Below are positions 55,805 through 64,000 of a DNA stretch of 64,000 nt, in pieces. The stretch's first letter is position 1. Every line of letters begins with the position of its first letter. The notes beneath the pieces are model-generated. The model did no database searches. It worked only from the letters and a program-made list of their open reading frames with translations, and was not told the origin of the DNA. The stretch comes from Pseudomonas lurida. GTDB lineage: Bacteria > Pseudomonadota > Gammaproteobacteria > Pseudomonadales > Pseudomonadaceae. The stretch is from assembly GCF_013522705.1 (NCBI RefSeq), contig NZ_JAAMRE010000003.1, positions 1 through 64,000 on the forward strand. Reading direction: 5' to 3'. The position numbers and the translations under genes were made by a program.

Positions 55805-56980
55805 ATGCCTGGTCCACTGGCGTCCCTTAAAGTGCTGGATTTCTCCACCTTGCTGCCCGGCCCGTTTGCGAGTTTGATGCTGGCGGACATGGGCGCCGAG
55901 GTACTGCGTATCGAATCGCCCACGCGCCCGGACCTGCTGCGTGTGTTGCCTCCCCACGACCAGGGTACCTCGGCGAGCCACGCGTACCTCAATCGCAATA
56001 AACGCAGCCTGGCGCTGGACCTCAAGCAGGCCGAGGCGCTGCAGATCGTGTATGCGCTGGTCGCGGATTACGACATTGTGCTCGAACAGTTCCGGCCTGG
56101 CGTGATGGAGCGCCTGGGTCTGGGGTATGAGGCGTTAAAAGCGATCAACCCGCGACTGATCTACGTGTCGATCACCGGCTATGGCCAGACCGGGCCTTAC
56201 AAGGACCGTGCCGGCCACGATATCAACTACCTGGCACTGGCCGGCATGGCCAGTTATACCGGGCGCCAGGACAGCGGGCCGTTGCCCCTGGGCGTGCAAG
56301 TGGCGGATGTGGGCGGCGGCTCGCTGCACGCGGTCGTCGGCTTGCTGGCGGCAGTGATCGCGCGGCAGCAGAGTGGGGTGGGGCAATACCTGGATGTGAG
56401 CATGACGGACTGCTCGTTCAGCCTAAACTCCATGGCTGGCGCGGGTTATCTGGCGTGCGGTGTAGAGCCTCAATGGGAAACCCAGGTGCTCAATGGCGGC
56501 AGTTTCTACGATTACTACCGCACGCGGGACGGGCGCTGGATGTCGGTGGGCAGCCTGGAGCCGGCGTTCATGCAGGCCTTGTGCACGGCGCTGGGCCGGC
56601 CGGAGTTGACCGCCCACGGCCTCACATCCGAACGGCAGCCGGCGTTCAAGCAGGCGTTGCAGGTGGAATTCGAAAAACGCAGTTTTGATCAGCTCTGTGA
56701 GTTGTTTGCCGGTGTGGATGCCTGCGTGGAGCCTGTGCTGACGCTCAGCGAAGCCGTGGCCCATCCGCAGATAATGGCGCGGGCACTGGTCAGCCAAGTG
56801 CCCAGAAGCGATGGCTCGAGCCAGGCGCAGATTGCCTGCCCGTTGAAATTTTCAGAAGGGTTGCCGGCGCCCCGACACATTGGCGCCGCCGTGGGCGCAC
56901 ACAGTGATGAAGTGTTGGCGGAGCTGGGTTTCAGTGCTCAGCGGATAGCCGATTTGCGGCGGAGCAAGGTGGTAGGGTGA
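55805..56980 (+). CDS. CaiB/BaiF CoA-transferase family III protein
   Basis: 391 residues. Family III CoA transferases and alpha-methylacyl-CoA racemases share this fold of interlinked monomers. The motif RAGHDINYLALAG has His138 and Asp139, and VADVGGG has Asp168. The 30-residue spacing of His138 and Asp168 equals the base pair His126/Asp156 of mycobacterial AMACR, so a racemase role is possible as well as CoA transfer. AAGGAG precedes the ATG at 55805. It is a lone gene divergent from tusD; no pathway gene is beside it. Confidence 0.82.
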   Translation: MPGPLASLKVLDFSTLLPGPFASLMLADMGAEVLRIESPTRPDLLRVLPPHDQGTSASHAYLNRNKRSLALDLKQAEALQIVYALVADYDIVLEQFRPGVMERLGLGYEALKAINPRLIYVSITGYGQTGPYKDRAGHDINYLALAGMASYTGRQDSGPLPLGVQVADVGGGSLHAVVGLLAAVIARQQSGVGQYLDVSMTDCSFSLNSMAGAGYLACGVEPQWETQVLNGGSFYDYYRTRDGRWMSVGSLEPAFMQALCTALGRPELTAHGLTSERQPAFKQALQVEFEKRSFDQLCELFAGVDACVEPVLTLSEAVAHPQIMARALVSQVPRSDGSSQAQIACPLKFSEGLPAPRHIGAAVGAHSDEVLAELGFSAQRIADLRRSKVVG

Positions 56981-56993
56981 CTGATCTGGCGCT

Positions 56994-57079
56994 ATCGGGG
57001 GCAAGCCCCCTCCCACATTTGAAAGTTGATCGACATGACAGTGCGGTCAGATATGGGAGTCGGGCTTGCTCGCGAAGAG
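56994..57079. repeat. REP doublet, GTGGGAGG-type
   Basis: Inverted copies: a near-perfect one at 56994-57017 and a degraded one at 57052-57079 (TATGGGAGTCGGGCTTGCTC). It separates the CoA transferase and SprT stop codons. Confidence 0.8.
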
Positions 57080-57083
57080 GCCC

Positions 57084-57578
57084 TTATTCCACCCGCGTTT
57101 CCCCGCTGAACACCAGGGTCTGCCGACACCGCCGACACAAATACCGCCGCCCCTGAGCCACCATTCCATGACGCTGCGACGAAAATGGAAAGTCGCTATC
57201 GGCACACGGGCAGCGGTAGATGTAGCGGGTCATCTGGCGGCGTTTCACCGCATAGGTGTGACAACGGTCCGGCGGCAGTTCGTAAACCCCGCGCATGATC
57301 AATTGCCATTCTTCGCCGTGGGGCTGGATGCGTTCGCCGAACAATTGGTGGGCGATCAGATGCGCCACTTCATGGGCCACGGTCTGCTTGAGGAAGTGTT
57401 GGCTGTTTTCCTGGTAAAGCTGGGGGTTGAAGCGCAGCAGGTTCTCGTGCAAATGCGCGACACCGGCTTTCTGGCCCCGCAGCTTGAGGCTGACCTGGGG
57501 GCGTTTGAAGCTTCGTTTGAAAAAGGACTCGGCTAGCTGGAAACACTCTTCGACGCGGGTATTGAGTTGCTCGGGCAT
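57084..57578 (-). CDS. sprT: SprT-like zinc metalloprotease family protein
   Basis: 164 residues. The HEVAH zinc motif is at 69-73 with a third likely His at 87 (QPHGEEW), and a C-terminal zinc ribbon uses Cys123, Cys125, Cys148 and Cys151. The family resembles the protease domain of human Spartan, but the bacterial role is little known. The start MPEQLNTRVEE at 57578 was chosen; the frame to 57674 lacks family similarity. Confidence 0.85.
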   Translation of the reverse strand: MPEQLNTRVEECFQLAESFFKRSFKRPQVSLKLRGQKAGVAHLHENLLRFNPQLYQENSQHFLKQTVAHEVAHLIAHQLFGERIQPHGEEWQLIMRGVYELPPDRCHTYAVKRRQMTRYIYRCPCADSDFPFSSQRHGMVAQGRRYLCRRCRQTLVFSGETRVE

Positions 57579-57668
57579 GCTGTATCTATCTCCAGAGACG
57601 CCCAGTATGCCGTAAAACCGGGTGTTTCCGAATCTGTCAGGCGCCGAATGGTCATGCCAGACGCACAA

Positions 57669-57686
57669 GGCCACCTTGCGGTGGCC
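57669..57686 (-). terminator. Terminator-like hairpin after the Yip1 gene
   Basis: 7-base stem GGCCACC/GGTGGCC with a GCAA tetraloop on the minus strand, followed by TTGTG, 21 bases after the Yip1-like stop. Confidence 0.6.
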
Positions 57687-57706
57687 CTGCCGGCGCGGTG
57701 GGTGCG

Positions 57707-58309
57707 TCAGTTGGTGTAGATCGGCCCGACGCCCAGGCCCCAGACAATCACGGTAAACGCCATGATCGCCACCAGCACCACCAAACCTACGGCCAGTATG
57801 GAGCTGGAAAACAGGAAGCCTTCATCCGGATCGATGCTCATAAAGGTCGGCACGCCCACATACAGCAGATACACCGTATAGCAGATCGCCGCTGTCCCCA
57901 CGACCATGCCCAGCCACATATGCGGGTAAAGCGCCGCCAGCCCGCCGATAAACAGTGGGGTCGCGGTATAAGTGGCGAACGCCACGCAGCGCGCCATGCT
58001 GGGATTGGCGTCGTAGGTGCGTGCCATCCAGTGGATGAAGGCGCCCATCACCGCCACGCCGGCGAGCATGGCCGCGTAGGACATGATGGTCATCCACAAC
58101 GCGCTTTCCTGAGTCAACATCACGGGTGCGCGGTTGCCGATAACCCAGCCGACCCGGGTAGTGCCGATGAAGGCTGACAGGGCGGGAATCGCCGCAAGAA
58201 TCAGCGTATGAGTGAGGTACATGTGGCCGATGCTTTCTTCCTTATCGCCACGGATCTCCCGCCATTCCTGGTCAGGATGGGTAAACAGCCCCACGACGTG
58301 ATGGATCAT
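57707..58309 (-). CDS. Yip1-family membrane protein
   Basis: 200 residues with about five transmembrane helices and the short N-terminal amphipathic start [17 protein letters not shown], typical of bacterial Yip1/DUF1282 proteins. AGGAG stands 8 bases before the ATG at 58309, while the frame open to 58537 is rejected. The function is unknown. It is divergent from ttcA. Confidence 0.8.
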   Translation of the reverse strand: MIHHVVGLFTHPDQEWREIRGDKEESIGHMYLTHTLILAAIPALSAFIGTTRVGWVIGNRAPVMLTQESALWMTIMSYAAMLAGVAVMGAFIHWMARTYDANPSMARCVAFATYTATPLFIGGLAALYPHMWLGMVVGTAAICYTVYLLYVGVPTFMSIDPDEGFLFSSSILAVGLVVLVAIMAFTVIVWGLGVGPIYTN

Positions 58310-58589
58310 GCCAGTCACTCCTGTCGTTATTACCATCGCCCCCCATCGGAGCGCCCACGGGCCAGTTGGCCTGAAAGGTCTGGATAGCTTGTATGCGACC
58401 TTATGTCGCAGTATAGGAACGGATGACCGCAAAAGCCGTAGGCCCGTTAGAGCATATTGCACTGTAAACACGCGGCGTAATCGCGCCAGGGTCTGTAGGT
58501 GGAGCACTGCAACCGCGCATTGGACTCGTTGGCGCATCCCGGTAAAATGCTGCGCTTTTCGTCACACACCTCAAGCGGATCCAAGCGCC

Positions 58590-59414
58590 ATGGGCACTCT
58601 TACGGTCAACCAGAACAAACTGCAAAAACGCCTGCGTCGCCTGGCCGGTGAAGCGGTCGCCGATTTCAATATGATCGAGGACGGCGACAAGGTGATGGTC
58701 TGCCTCTCCGGCGGCAAAGACAGCTACACCCTGCTTGACGTGCTGCTGCACCTGCAAAAGGTCGCGCCGATCAAGTTCGAGATCGTTGCCGTCAACATGG
58801 ACCAGAAACAACCGGGCTTTCCCGAGCATGTGCTGCCGGCCTACCTGAAAGAGTTGGGCATCGAGTATCACATCGTCGAAAAAGACACCTATTCGGTGGT
58901 CAAGGAGCTGATTCCGGAGGGCAAGACCACCTGCTCGCTGTGCTCGCGCCTGCGCCGTGGCACGCTCTACACCTTTGCCGATGAGATCGGCGCGACCAAG
59001 ATGGCGCTGGGGCATCATCGCGACGATATCGTCGAGACGTTTTTCCTCAATATGTTCTTCAACGGCTCGCTCAAGGCCATGCCGCCCAAGCTGCGCGCCG
59101 ATGACGGGCGCAACGTGGTGATTCGCCCGCTGGCCTACTGCAACGAGAAGGACATCCAGGCCTACTCCGATTTCAAGCAATTCCCGATCATCCCGTGCAA
59201 CCTCTGCGGCTCCCAGGAAAACCTGCAGCGCCAGGTGGTCAAGGAGATGCTGCAGGACTGGGAGCGCAAAACGCCCGGACGCACCGAAAGCATCTTCCGC
59301 AGCCTGCAGAACGTGATCCCGTCGCAGCTGGCCGACCGCAACCTGTTCGACTTCACCAGCCTGAGGATCGATGAGACCGCCGCGTCGCGCTTCGTTAATG
59401 TGGTGAACCTCTGA
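58590..59414 (+). CDS. ttcA: tRNA 2-thiocytidine biosynthesis protein TtcA
   Basis: 274 residues. Thiolates C32 of certain tRNAs. The PP-loop SGGKDS is at 40-45. Three or four Cys for the iron-sulfur cluster are Cys115 and Cys118 (CSLCSR) with Cys203 and Cys206 (PCNLCGSQ). The start [15 protein letters not shown] is standard. The frame is open further upstream but without similarity. Confidence 0.95.
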   Translation: MGTLTVNQNKLQKRLRRLAGEAVADFNMIEDGDKVMVCLSGGKDSYTLLDVLLHLQKVAPIKFEIVAVNMDQKQPGFPEHVLPAYLKELGIEYHIVEKDTYSVVKELIPEGKTTCSLCSRLRRGTLYTFADEIGATKMALGHHRDDIVETFFLNMFFNGSLKAMPPKLRADDGRNVVIRPLAYCNEKDIQAYSDFKQFPIIPCNLCGSQENLQRQVVKEMLQDWERKTPGRTESIFRSLQNVIPSQLADRNLFDFTSLRIDETAASRFVNVVNL

Positions 59415-59435
59415 GTCGATTCAAGGCTCTGACAC

Positions 59436-59459
59436 ACGGCGCTCGCGGGCGCCGTTTTC
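59436..59459 (+). terminator. Terminator of ttcA
   Basis: 7-base stem ACGGCGC/GCGCCGT with a 6-base loop, then TTTTC. Confidence 0.8.
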
Positions 59460-59481
59460 AATTCCACTGCCAGGAGAGGGC

Positions 59482-60153
59482 ATGCGCGATTACAAGTGGC
59501 TGCACGAATATTGTCTGAATCGCTTTGGCTCGGCGGCCAAACTGGAAGCTCATTTGCCGACTCCCAAGACCCCGGCGCAATTGCGCAGGATCAGCGATGA
59601 TCGCTACCTGTCGACCTTGGCACTGCGGGTATTTCGCGCCGGCCTCAAGCACAGCGTGGTGGACGCCAAATGGCCAGCCTTCGAACAGGTGTTCTTTGGC
59701 TTCGATCCGGAAAAGGTCGTGTTGATGGGCGCCGAGCATCTGGAGCGGCTGATGCAGGACACCCGCATCATTCGTCACCTGGGCAAGCTCAAGAGCGTGC
59801 CGCGCAATGCGCAGATGATCCTGGATATCACCCAGGAAAAAGGCAGCTTCGGCGCGTTCATCGCCGAGTGGCCGGTGACCGACATCGTTGGCCTGTGGAA
59901 ATACCTGAGCAAGCACGGCCACCAGCTGGGCGGCCTGTCGGCCCCACGCTTTCTACGCATGGTCGGCAAGGACACCTTTGTGCCCAGCGATGACGTGGTC
60001 GCGGCGTTGAATGCACAGAAGATCGTCGACAAGGCCCCCACCAGCCTGCGCGACCTGGCGACGGTGCAGGGCGCCTTCAACCAGTGGCATGCCGAGAGTG
60101 GTCGGCCAATGTGCCAGCTGTCGATGATGCTGGCGTACACCGTCAACCACTGA
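59482..60153 (+). CDS. DNA-3-methyladenine glycosylase I (Tag)-like protein
   Basis: 223 residues. Helical HhH-type fold similar to Tag, judged from RVFRAGLKHSVVDAKWPAFEQVFFGFDPEKV and GGLSAPRFLRMVGKDTF. But the usual Tag residues are not seen: in E. coli Tag the Glu of LEGQQAGLSW contacts the base, and here the aligned residue is Arg; the following Trp is His. The zinc-binding Cys/His pairs of Tag are also not visible. It may have another substrate or be non-catalytic. AGGAGAG stands before the ATG. It lies 67 bases after ttcA. Confidence 0.65.
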   Translation: MRDYKWLHEYCLNRFGSAAKLEAHLPTPKTPAQLRRISDDRYLSTLALRVFRAGLKHSVVDAKWPAFEQVFFGFDPEKVVLMGAEHLERLMQDTRIIRHLGKLKSVPRNAQMILDITQEKGSFGAFIAEWPVTDIVGLWKYLSKHGHQLGGLSAPRFLRMVGKDTFVPSDDVVAALNAQKIVDKAPTSLRDLATVQGAFNQWHAESGRPMCQLSMMLAYTVNH

Positions 60154-60203
60154 CCCCCACGGTCAGCGCGGCGTTCGTGGCGAGTCGCCTCGCCACGGAG
60201 GAT

Positions 60204-61556
<1,353 letters not shown>

Positions 61557-61671
61557 ATGCGGGTCGCATCTTGCAGGAGGTGGCGGGTATTCTACCTGCG
61601 CGGCGCCCGGTCCTTAAACCGTAAGAGGCATCCGGTCGCAGCCCATGTCTATTTTTACGAAGGATTACCCC

Positions 61672-62133
61672 ATGACACGTCGACTGATCGGTGCATTGGC
61701 GATCATTACAACCCTGCTGCTCAGCGGCTGCGGGAATGACTATGGCATTGACCAATACGGCCAGAAAGTCGCGGCCGAACGTTTGGACAAACAGTGGGTG
61801 GTGATCAACTACTGGGCCGAATGGTGCGGCCCCTGCCGTACGGAAATCCCCGAGCTCAATGCCTTGGCCGAACAGCTCAAAGGCCAGAACGTCGGAGTGT
61901 TCGGGGTCAATTTCGACAATGTGCAGGGCGAAGAACTCAAGGCCGCCAGCGAGAAACTGGGGATCAAGTTCACGGTGCTGGCGCAGAACCCGGATGGCAT
62001 CTTCGAGATTCCGCGCAGCGAAGCGCTGCCGGTGACGTACATCATCGATGACAAGGGTAAGGTGCGCGAGCAGTTGATGGGCGAGCAGACGGCCGCAGGG
62101 GTACTGGCCAAGCTCAAGGCGTTGCGCGGGTAA
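61672..62133 (+). CDS. TlpA-family thioredoxin-like lipoprotein
   Basis: 153 residues. The lipobox LLLSGC places Cys20 as the lipid attachment site, so the protein is anchored to a membrane on the periplasmic side. The thioredoxin fold has WCGPC at 51-55 and a cis-Pro in ALPVTYIID. It probably reduces periplasmic thiols or takes part in cytochrome c or envelope thiol homeostasis. GAAGGA precedes the ATG at 61672. Confidence 0.88.
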   Translation: MTRRLIGALAIITTLLLSGCGNDYGIDQYGQKVAAERLDKQWVVINYWAEWCGPCRTEIPELNALAEQLKGQNVGVFGVNFDNVQGEELKAASEKLGIKFTVLAQNPDGIFEIPRSEALPVTYIIDDKGKVREQLMGEQTAAGVLAKLKALRG

Positions 62134-62148
62134 AGCGAGCTCTCAACG

Positions 62149-62181
62149 CAACGGTGGGAGAAGGCTCTGGTCCCACCGTTG
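62149..62181 (+). terminator. Hairpin after the TlpA-like gene
   Basis: 11-base perfect stem CAACGGTGGGA/TCCCACCGTTG (62149-62159 with 62171-62181) and 11-base loop. There is no T run on the plus strand, so function as a terminator is not sure. Confidence 0.55.
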
Positions 62182-62206
62182 GATGTTCATCCGATCAGAA
62201 CTCGGA

Positions 62207-62611
62207 TCAGCCTTCTTCGAGCCACAGGCGGATCGGCTTGCCTTCGGCCGGCCAGAAGCGGGTCTGCTCGATGGGCGAGACGTCCCAGCGTTGTACGTTT
62301 TGCAGGGCCTGAAAGAAGCGGTGCTCCTGCTCCATCAGGGCCTCGGCGCAGAGTTTGCGGGTGCTGCCGATCTTGCCGAAGCTGAGTTTGTCGCCGTCCA
62401 AGGTGTAGGGCGCAAACCAGTGGTTGCAGCCTCCATTGCCGTAGGCACGTCCGTCATTGCCAAGGGTGACGGTCAGGTGCGCGTAATCCATCAGCGGCCG
62501 CTCACCGATCCACTCCACCACGTAGCTGTGGTCCTGCTTGAGTTTGACCTCATCGCCCGCACAGCCGGCCAGGCCCGCGCCGAGTGCTGCCATCAGCAGC
62601 ACGCCTTTCAT
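62207..62611 (-). CDS. META-domain lipoprotein
   Basis: 134 residues. Lipobox LAGC gives Cys17. The META/HslJ-type domain follows with GNGGCNHWFAPYTLDGDKLSFGKIGSTRKLC, the usual region with G-C-N. HslJ relatives are heat-inducible outer membrane or periplasmic proteins, function uncertain. It starts 4 bases into the end of the zinc-ribbon gene, so it is probably co-transcribed. Confidence 0.8.
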   Translation of the reverse strand: MKGVLLMAALGAGLAGCAGDEVKLKQDHSYVVEWIGERPLMDYAHLTVTLGNDGRAYGNGGCNHWFAPYTLDGDKLSFGKIGSTRKLCAEALMEQEHRFFQALQNVQRWDVSPIEQTRFWPAEGKPIRLWLEEG

Positions 62612-63048
62612 TGCGTGGCCTTCCGGCAGCTCGGGCAGCGGTGCTTGTCGCCGTCGCTGGCCCAGCCCAACTCCGCGACACGCGCGTTGGCGGCCGGCTG
62701 CAGCGGCTCCTTGGTCAGCTTGGTTTCCACAGCGAACTCAAATTCCAGCACGGCGTCGCAGCTGTCGCAGTTGACCTTCCAGGTGTGGATCTCCAATTCG
62801 CCGAATTTCGGCCCCTGGGCCATGGCGACCCATTGGCCGGCCGGGCGGATGGAGTAGCGCGCATCGCCTTCGACGGTCAGACGCATCGACAGGGTTTTAC
62901 TGCCGCGCAGGGTGACGATCAGAACGTCGCCATGTTTGATCGAGCCACCGTTGCCGGTGACCTGGTAACGGCCCGGCACCAGGGCGCGGCATTCGATCAG
63001 GGTGTGTTGCGGGCTCAGCAAGCTGAAGCGGAAATCGTGTTCGGCCAT
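62608..63048 (-). CDS. Zinc-ribbon hypothetical protein
   Basis: 146 residues. Beta-rich N-terminal domain with RGSKTLSMRLTVEGDAR, and a possible zinc site formed by CDSC near the middle and CPSC at the C-terminus. The start MAEHDFRF is chosen; the ATG eight codons before it is less likely. Its stop overlaps the META gene start (ATGA). No function recognised. Confidence 0.65.
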   Translation of the reverse strand: MAEHDFRFSLLSPQHTLIECRALVPGRYQVTGNGGSIKHGDVLIVTLRGSKTLSMRLTVEGDARYSIRPAGQWVAMAQGPKFGELEIHTWKVNCDSCDAVLEFEFAVETKLTKEPLQPAANARVAELGWASDGDKHRCPSCRKATQ

Positions 63049-63119
63049 GGATCCTCCAAATAGGCGCGGCATCCTATCACGGGTGCCGGCCTATCATCAG
63101 CGCGCTATGTGACCGCTGA

Positions 63120-64000
63120 TCAACCGTCAACCTGATTTCGCACCTGGCCGTCGGCCCATGCCGCGATGTTGGTCAGCGTGGTGGTGGCGATGGCCGCCAG
63201 GGCCTCGCGGGTCAGGAACGCCTGGTGCGCGGTGATGATCACGTTGGGAAAGGTCAGCAGGCGCGCGAGGACGTCATCCTGTAAGGGCAGGTCGGAGCGG
63301 TCTTCGAAGAACAACTGGGCTTCTTCCTCGTACACGTCCAGCCCCAGGTAGCCGAGCTGACCGTCCTTGAGGGCGTCGATCAAGGCGGGCGTGTCCACCA
63401 GTGCGCCGCGTCCGGTGTTGATCAGCATCGCCCCAGGCTGCATCTGTGCCAGTGAAACGGCGTTGATCAAGTGCCGGGTGTCTGTAGTGAGCGGGCAGTG
63501 CAGGCTGATCACCTGGGCCTGGGCGAGCAGCTCCGGCAGGCTCACGTAGCGCGCGCCGAGCGCCTGCACGTCGGGATTGGGGAAGGGGTCGTAGGCCAGG
63601 AGCGCGCAGCCGAATCCGGCCATGATCCTGGCAAAGGTTGCGCCGATCTGCCCGGTGCCGACCACGCCGACGGTTTTGCCCGCCAGGTCGAAGCCGGTTA
63701 ATCCGTGCAGACTGAAATCGCCGTCGCGGGTGCGGTTGTAGGCGCGGTGCAAGCGGCGGTTGAGCGCCAGGATCAGCGCTACGGCGTGCTCGGCCACGGC
63801 GTGGGGCGAGTAGGCGGGCACGCGCACGATGGTCAGGCCCAGGCGCTTGGCGGTGGCCAGGTCGACATGGTTGTAACCGGCCGAACGCAGCGCGATCAGG
63901 CGCGTGCCGCCCTTGGCCAGGTGTTCCAGCACCGGGGCGCTGAGGTCGTCATTGATAAAAGGACAGACCACTTCGTGGTGCTCGGCCAGCGCCACGGTGT
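63120..64000 (-). CDS. ldhA: D-lactate dehydrogenase-like 2-hydroxyacid dehydrogenase, 5' partial
   Basis: Frame open at the right edge, so about 40 N-terminal residues lie outside. NAD-binding GVVGTGQIGATFARI, catalytic Arg in ALRSAGYNHVD, and the Glu and His pair (DVYEEE and ITAHQAFLT) are all present. It should reduce pyruvate to D-lactate or the reverse. A GTG at 63995 is not a likely start since the family begins earlier. Confidence 0.88.
   Translation of the reverse strand, partial: TVALAEHHEVVCPFINDDLSAPVLEHLAKGGTRLIALRSAGYNHVDLATAKRLGLTIVRVPAYSPHAVAEHAVALILALNRRLHRAYNRTRDGDFSLHGLTGFDLAGKTVGVVGTGQIGATFARIMAGFGCALLAYDPFPNPDVQALGARYVSLPELLAQAQVISLHCPLTTDTRHLINAVSLAQMQPGAMLINTGRGALVDTPALIDALKDGQLGYLGLDVYEEEAQLFFEDRSDLPLQDDVLARLLTFPNVIITAHQAFLTREALAAIATTTLTNIAAWADGQVRNQVDG

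Overview
The window looks like chromosomal core sequence of a fluorescent pseudomonad of the Pseudomonas fluorescens group. Three things support this. The gene order nuoA-N / aceA / purB-hflD-mnmA / idh-icd / cspD-clpS-clpA-infA-bpt-aat / ftsK-lolA-rarA-crcB-serS-cysG / tusDCBE is that of Pseudomonas. The base composition is GC-rich. Intergenic gaps carry the short palindromes (GTGGGAGGGGGCTTGC and GAGCGGGCTTGCCCCGCG types) known as REP/REPIN elements in this group. No prophage, transposase, CRISPR array, rRNA or tRNA gene was seen.

Layout. 1-1.2 kb: 3' part of a beta-propeller protein that enters from outside the window, closed by a perfect terminator. 1.5-10.8 kb: a mixed stretch of single genes (FUSC membrane protein, GapN-like aldehyde dehydrogenase, Dyp-type peroxidase, Tat-exported beta-carbonic anhydrase, MFS transporter, DUF3087 protein, three small conserved proteins, arylamine N-acetyltransferase, outer membrane barrel protein). 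11.1-26.0 kb: the complete 13-gene NADH dehydrogenase I operon on the minus strand, nuoA to nuoN with nuoC and nuoD fused, interrupted only by a structured 136-base gap between nuoF and nuoG. 26.5-28.4 kb: isocitrate lyase with an unusually long upstream region containing a TGTAGT/ACTACA dyad. 28.4-34.8 kb: a secretin-N-like protein, then the minus-strand series nudJ-mnmA-hflD-purB-roxA-GNAT. 34.9-38.9 kb: two different NADP isocitrate dehydrogenases, monomeric and homodimeric, transcribed divergently. 39.0-44.1 kb: cspD and an N-degron proteolysis module (clpS, clpA, bpt, aat) with infA inside it. 44.6-52.1 kb: ftsK-lolA-rarA-crcB-serS-cysG on the plus strand. 52.2-64 kb: glutathionyl-hydroquinone reductase, the tusDCB-tusE-ybiB sulfur-relay cluster, a CaiB/BaiF CoA-transferase family protein, SprT-like protein, Yip1-like membrane protein, ttcA, a Tag-like protein, arsC-wrbA-DUF2069, a TlpA-like lipoprotein, a META-domain lipoprotein with a zinc-ribbon partner, and the 3' part of a D-lactate dehydrogenase.

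Functional links. Respiratory NADH oxidation (nuo), the glyoxylate branch (aceA) and the competing isocitrate dehydrogenases lie within 27 kb, so the isocitrate branch point is encoded almost in one place. The tRNA sulfur-transfer route is present as tusDCBE and mnmA, with ttcA as a separate thiolase. Bpt and Aat make N-terminal leucine/phenylalanine degrons, which ClpS delivers to ClpA.

I found no convincing undescribed multi-gene system. The observations most worth following are non-coding: the aceA upstream dyad and long open leader, the double hairpin inside the nuo operon, the palindrome between the two isocitrate dehydrogenase genes, the palindrome upstream of the outer membrane protein gene, and a REPIN that appears inserted in another REPIN. 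Two protein anomalies also stand out: a GapN-like dehydrogenase without the usual general-base Glu, and a Tag-like protein without the usual Tag pocket residues.
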